Shown here piece by piece: positions 43,659-55,611 of a stretch of DNA of 64,000 bases (its first letter is position 1; each line of letters begins with the position of its first letter). The DNA is taken from the NCBI GenBank assembly GCA_050247235.1, contig JBFWUN010000008.1, positions 1 through 64,000 on the forward strand, written 5' to 3'. The notes beneath the pieces are model-generated. The model saw only the letters and a program-made list of their open reading frames with translations. It was not told the origin of the DNA and ran no database searches. This DNA comes from CAIKBL01 sp050247235 (GTDB taxonomy: Bacteria; Pseudomonadota; Gammaproteobacteria; Ga0077536). The position numbers were made by a program, and so were the translations under genes.

Positions 43659-44768
43659 TCACGCCTCGTCCCCGCCCCGCCAGCCGGCTTCGAGGTCCGC
43701 GACGAACGCCGCGGTCCGCCCGGTCACGATTGCGGCGCGGAGTCCGCGCATCAGCCGCAGGTAATACGCGAGGTTGTGGAGCGTGTGCAGCCGCGCGCCG
43801 AGAATTTCGTTCTGCCGATCCAGGTGGTGCAGGTATGCGCGCGAGAATCCGCGGCAGGTGGGGCAGTCGCATCCGGGGTCGAGTGGTCCGGTGTCATCGC
43901 GATACCGCCGGTTACGGATCTTGACGACCCCGCGCGACGTGAAGAGGTAGCCGTTGCGCGCGTTGCGCGTCGGCATCACGCAATCGAACATGTCGATGCC
44001 ATTCAGCACGCCGGCCACCAGATCCGCCGGGGTGCCGACCCCCATGAGGTAGCGCGGCCGGAGCACGGGCAGCAGCCCGGCGGTGTACGCGGTCGTCGCC
44101 AGCATCTCGTCCTTCGGTTCCCCCACGGACAACCCTCCGATCGCGTAGCCGTCGAACCCGATCTCCTGCAGCGCCTCCGCGGAGCGACGCCGCAGTTCGG
44201 CGTGAATCCCGCCCTGCACGATGCCGAACAGCGCGGCGGGGTTGTCGCCGTGCGCCGCCTTGCTCCGCGCTGCCCAGCGCAGCGAGAGTTCCATCGACGC
44301 GCGCGCCGTGGCGTGGTCGGCGGGGTACGGCGTGCACTCGTCGAAGATCATGACGATGTCGGCACCCAGCGCGCGCTGCACCGCCATCGAACGCTCGGGA
44401 GACAGGAACACGCGATCGCCGTTCAGGGGCGAGCGGAACGTCACGCCCTCCTCTTCGACCTTGCGGAGATCCCCCAGGCTGAACACCTGGAATCCCCCGG
44501 AATCGGTCAGGATGGGCCGCGGCCACTGCATGAACCCGTGCAGGGACCCGTGCGCTTCGATCACCTCCGTGCCGGGCCGCAGCATCAGGTGGTAGGTGTT
44601 GCCGAGCACGATTTGCGCACCGAGCGTCTGCAATTCCGTCGGCGTCATCGCCTTCACGGTTCCGTAGGTGCCCACCGGCATGAAAGCCGGAGTCTCGATC
44701 ACGCCGCGCGCGAGGCGAATGCGGCCCGCGCGGGCGGCACCATCGGTGGCGGTGAGGTCGAACTGCAC
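43659..44768 (-). CDS. tgt: tRNA-guanine transglycosylase Tgt
   Basis: Tgt exchanges guanine 34 of GUN-anticodon tRNAs for the queuosine precursor preQ1. The 369 residues include the catalytic-site ILTDSGGFQVFSLGDL, the nucleophile region NGIDMFDCVMPTRNARNG, and the zinc site CDCPTC followed by His in AYLHHL. It sits with queA, which acts next in the pathway; the stop of queA is 78 bases upstream. Confidence 0.97.
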   Translation of the reverse strand: MQFDLTATDGAARAGRIRLARGVIETPAFMPVGTYGTVKAMTPTELQTLGAQIVLGNTYHLMLRPGTEVIEAHGSLHGFMQWPRPILTDSGGFQVFSLGDLRKVEEEGVTFRSPLNGDRVFLSPERSMAVQRALGADIVMIFDECTPYPADHATARASMELSLRWAARSKAAHGDNPAALFGIVQGGIHAELRRRSAEALQEIGFDGYAIGGLSVGEPKDEMLATTAYTAGLLPVLRPRYLMGVGTPADLVAGVLNGIDMFDCVMPTRNARNGYLFTSRGVVKIRNRRYRDDTGPLDPGCDCPTCRGFSRAYLHHLDRQNEILGARLHTLHNLAYYLRLMRGLRAAIVTGRTAAFVADLEAGWRGGDEA

Positions 44769-44846
44769 AGGGTGGCGGCCGCGGACTGGGGACGTGGGTG
44801 CGCAGTCTAAAGGGCCGGGTCGATTTCCGCGACGGGATGCAGGCGC

Positions 44847-45896
44847 TCAGCGCGCGGTCCGCGCCTCCGGCGCGATCGTCAGCCACATTGCGTCACCGTA
44901 GCTGAAGAACCGGTACCCGGACGCGACCGCGTGGCGATAGGCGGCCATCACGGCCGCGTGTCCCGCGAACGCCGCCACCAGCATCAGGAGCGTGGACTCC
45001 GGCAGGTGGAAGTTCGTCAGCAGGCAGTCGACCACCCGGAACTGGAAGCCCGGCCGGATGAACAGGCGCGTATCCCCGGTAAAGGGCGAGAGCACCCCTG
45101 CCTGCGCGGCGGTCTCGAGTGCGCGGACCGCCGTGGTACCCACCGCGATCACGCGCCCTCCCCGCGCGCGCGTCGCAGTGACGGCGTCGACCGTCCCGGC
45201 GCTCACGTCCAGCCATTCCGCATGCATCACGTGCGCCTCGAGCCGATCGGCGCGCACCGGCTGGAACGTACCGGCCCCCACGTGCAGCGTCACCTGGGTG
45301 CACCGCACGCCGCGCGCCGCCAGTGCCGCGAGCAACGCGGAGTCGAAATGGAGCCCGGCGGTCGGCGCCGCCACCGCGCCTGGCCGTCGCGCGAACACCG
45401 TCTGGTAGCGTTCGCGGTCGCCCGCATCGTCAGCGCGCGTGATGTAGGGTGGCAGCGGCATGTGGCCGTGAGACTCGAACAGCGGGGCCAGCGGGTCACC
45501 GCGCGCGGATTCCAGCACGTAGAGACCTTCGGGGGTCTTCTCCACCACGTCCAGAACGGCGTCTCCTTCGACTTCCAGCCGCGCGCCCGGTCTCGGCGCC
45601 TTGCTCGCCCGGACGTGCGCAAGCGCCCGCCCCGGTGCGAGCAGGCGTTCGAGCAGGATCTCCACGCGTCCACCGCTCGTCTTGCGTCCGTGGAGCCGCG
45701 CCGGGATGACGCGCGTGTCATTCAGCACGAGCAGGTCCCCAGGCCGGATGAGCTCGACGAGATCCCGGATCGCACGGTCCGCCCGCGCGCCGGTGGCGCC
45801 GTCGAGCGTCAGCAGGCGCGCCGCCGAGCGTTCGGCGAGTGGCTGCTGGGCAATCCGCTCCGGAGGCAGGTCATAGTGGAAATCACCCCGCTGCAT
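44847..45896 (-). CDS. queA: S-adenosylmethionine:tRNA ribosyltransferase-isomerase QueA
   Basis: QueA builds epoxyqueuosine on tRNA from the ribosyl part of SAM, after Tgt has acted. The 349 residues show FHYDLPPERIAQQPLAERS at the N terminus, LLVLNDTRVIPARLHG, VAAPTAGLHF, and LTNFHLPESTLLMLVAAFAG near the C terminus. It is the first gene of the queA-tgt-yajC-secDF block and is divergent from the tRNA-Leu gene 84 bases away. Confidence 0.96.
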   Translation of the reverse strand: MQRGDFHYDLPPERIAQQPLAERSAARLLTLDGATGARADRAIRDLVELIRPGDLLVLNDTRVIPARLHGRKTSGGRVEILLERLLAPGRALAHVRASKAPRPGARLEVEGDAVLDVVEKTPEGLYVLESARGDPLAPLFESHGHMPLPPYITRADDAGDRERYQTVFARRPGAVAAPTAGLHFDSALLAALAARGVRCTQVTLHVGAGTFQPVRADRLEAHVMHAEWLDVSAGTVDAVTATRARGGRVIAVGTTAVRALETAAQAGVLSPFTGDTRLFIRPGFQFRVVDCLLTNFHLPESTLLMLVAAFAGHAAVMAAYRHAVASGYRFFSYGDAMWLTIAPEARTAR

Positions 45897-45958
45897 GCCC
45901 GGACTGTAGCGGATCCCGTCGCGCCCGTGAGGTGTCGATTCGGTCCCGCACCATCCCC

Positions 45959-45964
45959 TATACT
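45959..45964 (+). promoter_or_regulatory. Predicted -10 element of the tRNA-Leu promoter
   Basis: TATACT lies 16 bases before the mature tRNA 5' end, followed by a GC-rich discriminator (GGCGCC) as in stringently controlled stable RNA promoters. The -35 region (around GTCGAT) is weak. Confidence 0.45.
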
Positions 45965-45980
45965 GGCGCCCCCTTCCCGG

Positions 45981-46067
45981 GCCGGGATGGCGGAATTGGT
46001 AGACGCGCTGGACTCAAAATCCAGTATGGGAAACCATGTGTGGGTTCGAGTCCCACCCCCGGCACCA
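45981..46067 (+). tRNA. tRNA-Leu (anticodon CAA)
   Basis: This is a class II tRNA with a variable arm. The anticodon stem CTGGA/TCCAG holds the loop CTCAAAA, so the anticodon CAA reads UUG. The T arm is GTGGG-TTCGAGT-CCCAC and the CCA end is encoded (46065-46067). Only the last acceptor pair, A7 with C66, looks mismatched. The D arm GGCGGAATTGGTAGACGC is typical of bacterial tRNA-Leu. Confidence 0.96.
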
Positions 46068-46270
46068 CCGCCTCGCGCGGCCCCCGTACACCCGGATTTC
46101 GTGCTGGTGCGGACCGGCGCCAGGCGGCACCCGCTGCCCGCCGCCCGGACCGTGAGGCAAATCCGCCACGGAGCGGCGCGGCCGGGCGGCCTTCGCCGTG
46201 ACTGGTGTGCGGTCGCGGCGGATGACGCCCGCGGAGCGACGCTGCCGTCGGGTCGTGCGACTCCCTGGGA

Positions 46271-46312
46271 CTGATCACGGTCAGCGGCGCGACGCTCCCG
46301 TGTTGCTATCCT
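46271..46312 (+). promoter_or_regulatory. FNR-like box and -10 upstream of the PRPP synthetase gene
   Basis: CTGATCACGGTCAG (46271-46284) matches seven of ten defined positions of the FNR consensus TTGAT-N4-ATCAA. Its centre is 29.5 bases before the first base of a -10-like TATCCT (46307-46312), as in class II FNR promoters with the box at -41.5. Transcription would start near 46319. The rest of the 282-base stretch after the tRNA shows nothing recognisable. Confidence 0.6.
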
Positions 46313-46349
46313 GTGCCGGCATGTGCGCGCGACGCAGGAGAAGGCCGCG

Positions 46350-46574
46350 ATGACCCGAACGGATTCCGCCTCCTCACGTTCCGCTGTCCGGGCCTGCGAG
46401 CAGACCGAGTCCAGGGGCAATCGCGCGGCGGCGGGACGGCGCCATGCGCCGGGCGAGACCGCACGGGGGGCGAATACCATCCACCTGTTCGAAGCACCCT
46501 GCGCGCTGGCGCGGGGATCGTCACCGGCGTATGCCCGGTTGGGGCCGGACCTGGACGGGGTGTGCCGCGCGTGA
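46350..46574 (+). CDS. Small leader open reading frame before the PRPP synthetase gene (74 aa)
   Basis: An ATG at 46350 follows a strong Shine-Dalgarno-like AGGAGAAGG at ideal distance and about 30 bases after the predicted transcription start. The 74-codon frame ends in a TGA that overlaps the GTG of the next gene as GTGA, the same coupling seen at most junctions in this window. The product is rich in Ala, Arg, Ser and Gly and matches no family I know. It may be a real small protein, or a translated leader controlling the downstream gene. Chance openness in GC-rich DNA is the main alternative. Confidence 0.35.
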   Translation: MTRTDSASSRSAVRACEQTESRGNRAAAGRRHAPGETARGANTIHLFEAPCALARGSSPAYARLGPDLDGVCRA

Positions 46575-47551
46575 AGTACGGTCCCCTCTCATTGTTTGCG
46601 CCCGGCGCGGCCGCGGCACTCGGAGAGGCCGTCGCGGCTTCGCTGGGTATTCCGCTCGCCTCGCTCGAAGCGCGCGGGTTCGAAGATGGAGAACACAAGC
46701 TGCGCCCGCTCACGAGCGTGCGCGGGCGCGACGTCTTCCTGCTGGAGGCGCTGTACGGTGACGCACAGGAATCTCCGAACGATCGCCTGGTCAAGGCGCT
46801 GTTCTTCGCCGCGACATTGCGTGACCACGGCGCCGCGCGCGTCACGCTCATCGCGCCATACCTGTGTTATGCACGCAAGGATCGCCGCACCAAGCCGCGC
46901 GACCCCGTCGCCAGCCGCTACGTCGCACAACTCGTCGAGAGCGTCGGCATCGATCGGATCGTGACCCTCGACGTGCACAATCCGGCCGCCTACCAGAATG
47001 CGTTCCGGATCCCCGCCGAACATCTCGAGGCGGCGCCGCTGTTCGCCACCGAGATCCTGCGCCGCTGCGGAGACGCCCCGCTGTGCGTGGTGTCGCCGGA
47101 TGCGGGCGGCATGAAGCGCGCGGAGACTCTGGCCGAGCACCTGGAACGGCGGGGCGGACGCCCGGTCGAGCGGGCGGTGATGCAGAAGAAGCGGAGCGCC
47201 GGCGTGGTCAGCGGCGAAGGGTTTGCAGGCGACGTTGCCGGACACACCGCGATCGTGGTGGACGACCTGGTCAGCACCGGTACGACGCTTGCACGTGCCG
47301 CCACGGCTTGCCGGGCGCGCGGGGCGCAGCGGATCCTGGCCGTTGTGACGCACGGCCTGTTCTCGCACGACGCCAATGCCGTGCTGAAGGACATGCCGAT
47401 CGAAGCGCTGCTGGTGACCGATACCGTCCCACCCTTCCGTCTCGATCCGTCCCTGCATGAGAGGTTGCACGTGCTGTCCGTCGCGCCGCTGCTCGGCCGC
47501 GCGATCCGGCGCCTGCACGAAGACGGATCACTGGCGGACCTGGACGCCTGA
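46571..47551 (+). CDS. Ribose-phosphate pyrophosphokinase-like protein (second PRPP synthetase)
   Basis: The protein resembles PRPP synthetase, which makes 5-phosphoribosyl 1-pyrophosphate from ribose 5-phosphate and ATP. It retains FEDGE (37-41, canonical FSDGE), PYLCYARKDRR (96-106), DVHN (134-137), the flexible SPDAGGMKRAE segment and the PRPP loop VVDDLVSTGTTL (229-240, canonical DDMIDTAGTL). The divergence from housekeeping Prs, and the location away from ispE, suggest a paralogue with a special role, perhaps in nucleotide salvage at low oxygen. The start is the GTG at 46571; a GTG three codons earlier is possible. It ends 24 bases inside the opposite-strand kinase gene. Confidence 0.85.
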   Translation: MKYGPLSLFAPGAAAALGEAVAASLGIPLASLEARGFEDGEHKLRPLTSVRGRDVFLLEALYGDAQESPNDRLVKALFFAATLRDHGAARVTLIAPYLCYARKDRRTKPRDPVASRYVAQLVESVGIDRIVTLDVHNPAAYQNAFRIPAEHLEAAPLFATEILRRCGDAPLCVVSPDAGGMKRAETLAEHLERRGGRPVERAVMQKKRSAGVVSGEGFAGDVAGHTAIVVDDLVSTGTTLARAATACRARGAQRILAVVTHGLFSHDANAVLKDMPIEALLVTDTVPPFRLDPSLHERLHVLSVAPLLGRAIRRLHEDGSLADLDA

Positions 47552-48586
47552 AGACCCGGGTCGAGCACGCGCCGCGTATGCGGCGGCGAGCTCGAGGTAC
47601 CGGGCGGCCCGTGCCAGCCATCGCGCGTGTTGTGCGACCGGGCAATCGAGCAGGTGCCACGCAGACAGTTTCGCGCGCAGCACCGCCCGGGTCGCGGTGT
47701 AGAACGCGGTGAGTGCGGGCGGAATGACCTCCGCGCAGGCGTCGGCATACGCCTGCAGCACCGCCGGCCCCACCCACGCGACCCCGGCGACCTCGCACTC
47801 CAGGCCGAGATAGGCGAACTCGTCCACCGGATCGACAACCCGCAGCGCGGAATCGAACTCCAGGCAATCGATCACGACCGGTGGCGTGCCGAGATACAGG
47901 TGCTCGGGACGCAGATCGCCGTGCCCCTCGACGATGCGCCCGTCGCGCGCACGCGCTGCGAGCAGTGGCGCAGTGCGCGCGCAGGCCGCGGGCAGTGCCA
48001 CGCCGAGCGTGCGCAGGATTCCGCCCGCCAGCCGATAGCGCGGATGCGCCAGTTCGGCGAGGTTGTCGGCGAAGTCACGTTCGAAACGCCGCACGTAGGC
48101 GTGCGGATCACACGGCACACGCGGCGCCGCGCGGTAAAACGCACACAGCAGCGCGGTCACCGGCGCCAGGTCCGCGCGCGTCAGCCGGTGCTCGCGGATC
48201 AGCGCATCGAGCATCTGGCGCGTGTCGAGCCGGCGCATCTTCACCAGCCATTCGACGATCTCGCCGTCACCGTCGATCGCGAGGTGTCCCGCGTTATCGC
48301 GCGTCAGCGCAGTGACACCGAGGTAGACGTCGGGTGCGAGTCGTCGATTGAGCGCGATCTCGGCGTGGCAGTGCCGCTGGCGGGCGTCCAGGGTGGCGAA
48401 GTCCACTGCCGCCCGCGTAATCGGCTTCTTGAGTTTGTAGACAAACCCGTCGGTCAGAAACACCCACGACATGTGCGTTTCGATCACATCGACCGCCTGC
48501 ACAGGGTGCGGGTAGTGCGCGGGGTCCCGCAGGAACGCGACCTTCTCGTGCAGGGTGGGCGGCGGGGACGGCCTCAGGTCGTTCAT
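47528..48586 (-). CDS. COG2187-type aminoglycoside-phosphotransferase-fold kinase
   Basis: The 352-residue protein matches the kinase half of the COG2187 family: THMSWVFLTDGFVYKLKKP, CHAEIALNRRLAPDVYLGV, the catalytic EGHGDLRPEHLYLG loop and the metal-binding VIDCLEFD. Its substrate is unknown. Many family members, such as Rv2004c of the mycobacterial DosR dormancy regulon, carry a C-terminal P-loop ATPase-like domain, which is absent here. The gene converges on the PRPP synthetase-like gene with a 24-base overlap and is divergent from the acetate-CoA ligase operon. Context suggests a role in low-oxygen adaptation, not antibiotic resistance. Confidence 0.82.
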   Translation of the reverse strand: MNDLRPSPPPTLHEKVAFLRDPAHYPHPVQAVDVIETHMSWVFLTDGFVYKLKKPITRAAVDFATLDARQRHCHAEIALNRRLAPDVYLGVTALTRDNAGHLAIDGDGEIVEWLVKMRRLDTRQMLDALIREHRLTRADLAPVTALLCAFYRAAPRVPCDPHAYVRRFERDFADNLAELAHPRYRLAGGILRTLGVALPAACARTAPLLAARARDGRIVEGHGDLRPEHLYLGTPPVVIDCLEFDSALRVVDPVDEFAYLGLECEVAGVAWVGPAVLQAYADACAEVIPPALTAFYTATRAVLRAKLSAWHLLDCPVAQHARWLARAARYLELAAAYAARARPGSSGVQVRQ

Positions 48587-48668
48587 GCGGATCGGGCTCT
48601 CGCGACGCGGACCTTCGCGTCATTCTCGTCGTTCGCGCGCGGCGCGACCAGCACGCGAACCGGGGCAC

Positions 48669-48710
48669 TTGATCGCCGTCAGCACTGCTCCGGGCCGCCA
48701 GGCCGATAAT
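48669..48710 (+). promoter_or_regulatory. FNR-like box and -10 upstream of the acsA-pdh operon
   Basis: TTGATCGCCGTCAG (48669-48682) has one perfect FNR half-site and a partial second one. Its centre is 29.5 bases before the first base of GATAAT (48705-48710), a five-of-six -10 match. With a start point near 48717 the box would be centred at -41.5, the class II activation position. The GTG of the first gene follows about 20 bases later with AGGAGG in between. Confidence 0.7.
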
Positions 48711-48737
48711 GCGACGGACGTGAACAGGAGGACCGCC

Positions 48738-50533
<1,796 letters not shown>

Positions 50534-50537
<4 letters not shown>

Positions 50538-51520
50538 CCACCAAGCCCCGCCTGGACCACGCCCACCTGCTGCACCTGCTCGGCACGATGCTCCGCATCC
50601 GCGCGTTCGAGTCGAAATGCGCCGAACTCTACCAGCGCCAGAAGATCCGCGGCTTCCTGCATCTCTACGACGGCGAGGAAGCGATCTCCACGGGCGTGAT
50701 GGTCGCGTTGCGCCCGGAGGATTCGGTGGTCGCCACCTACCGCGAGCATGGCCAGGCAATCGCGCGCGGCATCCCGCTGACGGCGCTGATGGCCGAGATG
50801 TACGGCAAGGTGGAAGGCTGCTGCCGCGGGCGGGGCGGCTCGATGCACCTGTTCGATCGGAGTCGCCGCTTCTTCGGTGGCAACGCGATTGTCGGCGGCG
50901 GACTGCCGCTGGCGGTCGGAATTGCGCTTGCCGATCACCTGCGCGGGACGGCGGCAGCCACGGCCTGTTTCTTCGGAGAAGGCGCGGTGGACGAGGGTGA
51001 GTTCCACGAGAGCCTCAATCTCGCGGCGCTGTGGAAACTGCCGGTACTGTTCGTGTGCGAGAACAACCTGTACTCGATGGGTACACCCGTCGCGATCGCG
51101 GAGTCAGTCACCGATATCGCCGCCAAGGCCGCCGGTTACGGCATGCCCGGGGTGGCCGTGGACGGGATGGACGTCGTCGCGGTCGAAGTCGCGGCCGCGC
51201 GCGCCTTGGAGGCGATCCGCGCCGGCGGCGGCCCGCAGCTGCTGGAATGCCGCACGTATCGCTTCCGTGCCCACTCGATGTTCGACGCCCAGCTGTATCG
51301 CTCGAAGCAGGAAGTCGAGGACTGGAAGGCGCGCGACCCGATCGCGCGCTTCGAGACGTGGCTCACCGACAGCGGGCTGGTGTTCGCGGACGAGGTGCAG
51401 CGGCTCGCGGCCGCCGCGGACGCCGAGGTGGATGCGGCGGTCGCATTCGCCGAGGCCGGCACGTGGGAGCCGGTGGAAGACCTCACGCGCTTCGTCACCT
51501 TGGAGGCGGTGCCGACATGA
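50534..51520 (+). CDS. pdhA: 2-oxoacid (probably pyruvate) dehydrogenase E1 alpha subunit
   Basis: E1 alpha binds thiamine diphosphate and decarboxylates the 2-oxoacid together with E1 beta. The 328 residues include GFLHLYDGEEAISTG, the RGGSMHLFD segment, and the ThDP motif GEGAVDEGEFHESLNLAALW...CENN (canonical GDG-N type). The similarity is to two-subunit pyruvate or acetoin dehydrogenases, not to the large homodimeric AceE usual in gammaproteobacteria. The start overlaps the acsA stop as ATGA. Confidence 0.9.
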
Positions 51521-52503
51521 GCGCGGAGACCATCACCTACCGGGAAGCCTGCAAACGCGCGATCCGCGACGCCCTCACGCACGACCCGCGCGTGTTCCTG
51601 ATGGGCGAAGACGTCGGACGCTACGGCGGCTGCTACGCCGTGACCAAGGGATTGCTGGAGGAGTTCGGCGACTCGCGCATCCGGGATACGCCGCTGTCCG
51701 AAAGCGCGTTCGTCGGCGCCGGTATCGGCGCTGCGATCGCCGGCCTGCGCCCGATCGTGGAGATCATGACCGTCAATTTCAGCCTGCTCGCGCTCGATCA
51801 GATCGTGAACAACGCGGCGACGATTCCGCACATGTCCGGCGGCCAGTTCGCGGTGCCACTCGTGATCCGCATGGCAACGGGCGCGGGGCGTCAGCTCGCC
51901 GCGCAGCACTCGCATTCCCTCGAGGGCTGGTATGCCCATGTGCCGGGCCTGATCGTGCTCGCCCCGGGGACGGTCGAAGATGCACGCCACATGCTCGCAC
52001 CGGCGCTGGCGGATCCCAATCCTGTGCTGATCTTCGAACACGTGATGCTCTACAACAGCGAGGATGCGCTCGATCCCGCGGTGACCGGGGTCGACATCCG
52101 TTCCGCGAAGATCCGGCGCGCCGGACGCGATGTCACGCTCGTGACGTATGGCGGCAGCCTGCCCAAGACGCTGGCGGCCGCCGACAGCCTCGCGGCGGAG
52201 GGCATCGAGGCCGAAGTCGTCGACCTGCGGGTGCTGCGCCCGCTCGACATGGATACTGTCGCCGCGTCGGTCGCGCGCACACACCGCTGCGTGATCGTCG
52301 ACGAGGGCTGGCGCAGCGGGTCACTCGCGGCCGAGATCGGTATGCGCCTCGTCGAGAACGTGTTCTTCGAACTGGACGCGCCGCTCGCCCGCGTCTGCAG
52401 TGCGGAGGTCCCGATCCCGTACGCCGCGCACCTTGAGCAGGCGGCGCTGCCGCAGCCCGGGGCGATCGCGGACGCTGCGCGTGCGCTGGTGAAACCCGCG
52501 TGA
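51517..52503 (+). CDS. pdhB: 2-oxoacid (probably pyruvate) dehydrogenase E1 beta subunit
   Basis: E1 beta completes the heterotetrameric E1. The 328 residues show FLMGEDVGRYGGCYAVTKGL, DTPLSESAFVGAGIGAA, the QIVNNAAT segment and the C-terminal DLRVLRPLDMDTV followed by VIVDEGWRSGS, all typical of the transketolase-like beta subunit. The ATG at 51517 overlaps the pdhA stop as ATGA and has GGAGG upstream. Pyruvate is the most likely substrate given the acetate-CoA ligase in the same operon, but a branched-chain acid or acetoin cannot be excluded. Confidence 0.9.
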   Translation: MSAETITYREACKRAIRDALTHDPRVFLMGEDVGRYGGCYAVTKGLLEEFGDSRIRDTPLSESAFVGAGIGAAIAGLRPIVEIMTVNFSLLALDQIVNNAATIPHMSGGQFAVPLVIRMATGAGRQLAAQHSHSLEGWYAHVPGLIVLAPGTVEDARHMLAPALADPNPVLIFEHVMLYNSEDALDPAVTGVDIRSAKIRRAGRDVTLVTYGGSLPKTLAAADSLAAEGIEAEVVDLRVLRPLDMDTVAASVARTHRCVIVDEGWRSGSLAAEIGMRLVENVFFELDAPLARVCSAEVPIPYAAHLEQAALPQPGAIADAARALVKPA

Positions 52504-53696
52504 CCGATTTCCTGATGCCGTCGCTCGGCGCCGACATGGTGTCCGGCATCCTGGTCGAATGGCACGTCGAGCCGGGCGCCAGGCTGCAGCGCGGCGACAT
52601 CATCGGTGTGGTGGAGACGGAGAAGGGCGCGATCGACATCGAGGTGTTCGAGGATTGCGTCGTCACCGAGCTCGTCGTCGCGCCGGGCACGGAGGTGAAG
52701 GTCGACGGCGTGCTCGCCCGCTTGCAGGTGGCCGGTGACGTCCTGTCGCCTGTGGCGGCATCCGCTGCACCACCCCTGCCGCGTGCGCCGCGCGGGCCAC
52801 CCGCGGCCCCGATCCCACCCGTCGAAGGCGCGAAGCCGGCAGTGCGCGCGCCGTTACCGGCCACCGGGACTCTGGCGAGCCCGGCGGCGCGCCGACGCGC
52901 GGTCGCGCTGGGCGTCGATCTCGCCGGCGTGCAGGGCACCGGCGTGGGCGGCGCCGTGTGCCTGGCCGACGTCGAGCGCATCGCGGCCGCGGCGCCCGCG
53001 GCCGCCGCACGCAAACCCCGCGGCGGCTTCGATCCGACCGCGATGCGCCGTGCGATCGGCCACGCGATGGCCCGTGCGAAGCGCGAGATCCCGCATTACT
53101 ACCTCACCCACGCGATCCCGCTCGGCGCCGCACTCGCGTGGCTGGCCGGGTTCAACCGGTCTCGCGCGGTGACGGAACGCCTGCTGCCGGCCGCGCTGCT
53201 GCTGAAAGCAACGGGCCTCGCGGTCGCCCGGCATCCCGAACTCAATGGATTCTTCGAGCACGACGCTTTCCGCCCCGCGCGCGGGGTGCATCTCGGATGG
53301 GCCATCGCGCTGCGCGGCGGCGGGCTCATTGCACCCGCGATCCACGACGTCGATCGCCGGCCGCTGCCCGAGCTGATGGCCGCACTGCGCGACCTCGTGC
53401 AACGCGCGCGCGGTGGCGGCCTGCGCAGCTCGGAGCTGATGGACCCCGGCCTCACGGTCACCAGCCTCGGCGAGCGCAGCGCGGACACCGTCATTCCCGT
53501 GATCTACCCGCCGCAGGTCGCCGTCATCGGTTTCGGCAGCGTCGTGGACCGCCCGTGGGTCGTGGCGGGTGCGGTGACCGCACAGCCGGTGGTCAATGCG
53601 AGCCTCGCCGCCGACCACCGTGTCAGCGATGGCCACCGCGGCGCGCAACTGCTGGCGGACATCGCGGACCGACTGCAACACCCGGAATCGCTATGA
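52500..53696 (+). CDS. pdhC: Dihydrolipoamide acyltransferase E2 component
   Basis: E2 carries the acyl group on a lipoyl arm and passes it to CoA. Domains in order are one lipoyl domain (about 1-76, lipoylated K42 in ETEKGAID), a Pro/Ala-rich linker, a peripheral-subunit-binding domain (about 122-160) and the catalytic acyltransferase domain (about 172-398) with the H373-x3-D377-G motif in DHRVSDG. The catalytic core is slightly short but complete. The GTG at 52500 overlaps the pdhB stop as GTGA. No E3 (dihydrolipoamide dehydrogenase) gene is nearby. Confidence 0.9.
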   Translation: MTDFLMPSLGADMVSGILVEWHVEPGARLQRGDIIGVVETEKGAIDIEVFEDCVVTELVVAPGTEVKVDGVLARLQVAGDVLSPVAASAAPPLPRAPRGPPAAPIPPVEGAKPAVRAPLPATGTLASPAARRRAVALGVDLAGVQGTGVGGAVCLADVERIAAAAPAAAARKPRGGFDPTAMRRAIGHAMARAKREIPHYYLTHAIPLGAALAWLAGFNRSRAVTERLLPAALLLKATGLAVARHPELNGFFEHDAFRPARGVHLGWAIALRGGGLIAPAIHDVDRRPLPELMAALRDLVQRARGGGLRSSELMDPGLTVTSLGERSADTVIPVIYPPQVAVIGFGSVVDRPWVVAGAVTAQPVVNASLAADHRVSDGHRGAQLLADIADRLQHPESL

Positions 53697-53929
53697 AAGA
53701 CCCTGACATCCGCGCGCTCGTTGCCGACGTGCTCGGCGGCATCGCGCCCGAAGCCGATCTCGCCTCCGTCCGCGACGACGAAGACCTGCGGATGGCGTTC
53801 GATCTCGACTCGATGGACTTCCTGAATCTCGTGGTCGGATTGCACGAACGCACGGGGGTCGACGTGCCGGAGGCGGACTACCCCAGACTGTTCACGCTCG
53901 GAGGAATCGTCGCGTACTTCGCGAACTGA
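53693..53929 (+). CDS. Stand-alone acyl carrier protein
   Basis: The 78-residue protein has the acyl-carrier fold with the phosphopantetheine attachment serine S40 in FDLDSMDFLN. It is acidic, as usual. The start overlaps the E2 stop as ATGA, so it should be made in step with the dehydrogenase. It is not the housekeeping AcpP, which has DSLD and sits with fab genes. A carrier protein directly behind an E2 gene is unusual; it may accept an acyl group from the E2 or from the adenylating AcsA-like enzyme. That role is inference. Confidence 0.88.
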   Translation: MKDPDIRALVADVLGGIAPEADLASVRDDEDLRMAFDLDSMDFLNLVVGLHERTGVDVPEADYPRLFTLGGIVAYFAN

Positions 53930-53972
53930 CGGTCCGGGCGACGCGGCAAATTCATCCTCGCGGCGCGCCGCC

Positions 53973-55598
<1,626 letters not shown>

Positions 55599-55611
55599 CG
55601 GAGCCTCCCGG

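Noticed and set aside
38317..43924. Two very long plus-strand open frames (over 1000 codons each)
   Set aside because: They run antisense through purT, pdxB, secF, secD and yajC and have low-complexity His/Arg/Gln-rich products typical of shadows.
45981..46067. tRNA-Leu as an attachment site for a genomic island
   Set aside because: No integrase and no visible repeat of the tRNA 3' end downstream, although composition and content change to the right.
47528..48586. Aminoglycoside resistance gene
   Set aside because: The fold is shared, but the sequence matches COG2187 proteins of unknown substrate, not known resistance enzymes.
52500..53929. A lipoamide dehydrogenase (E3) gene in the acsA-pdh operon
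   Set aside because: No FAD/NAD disulfide reductase motif (such as GGxCLNxGCxPSK) is seen in the island.
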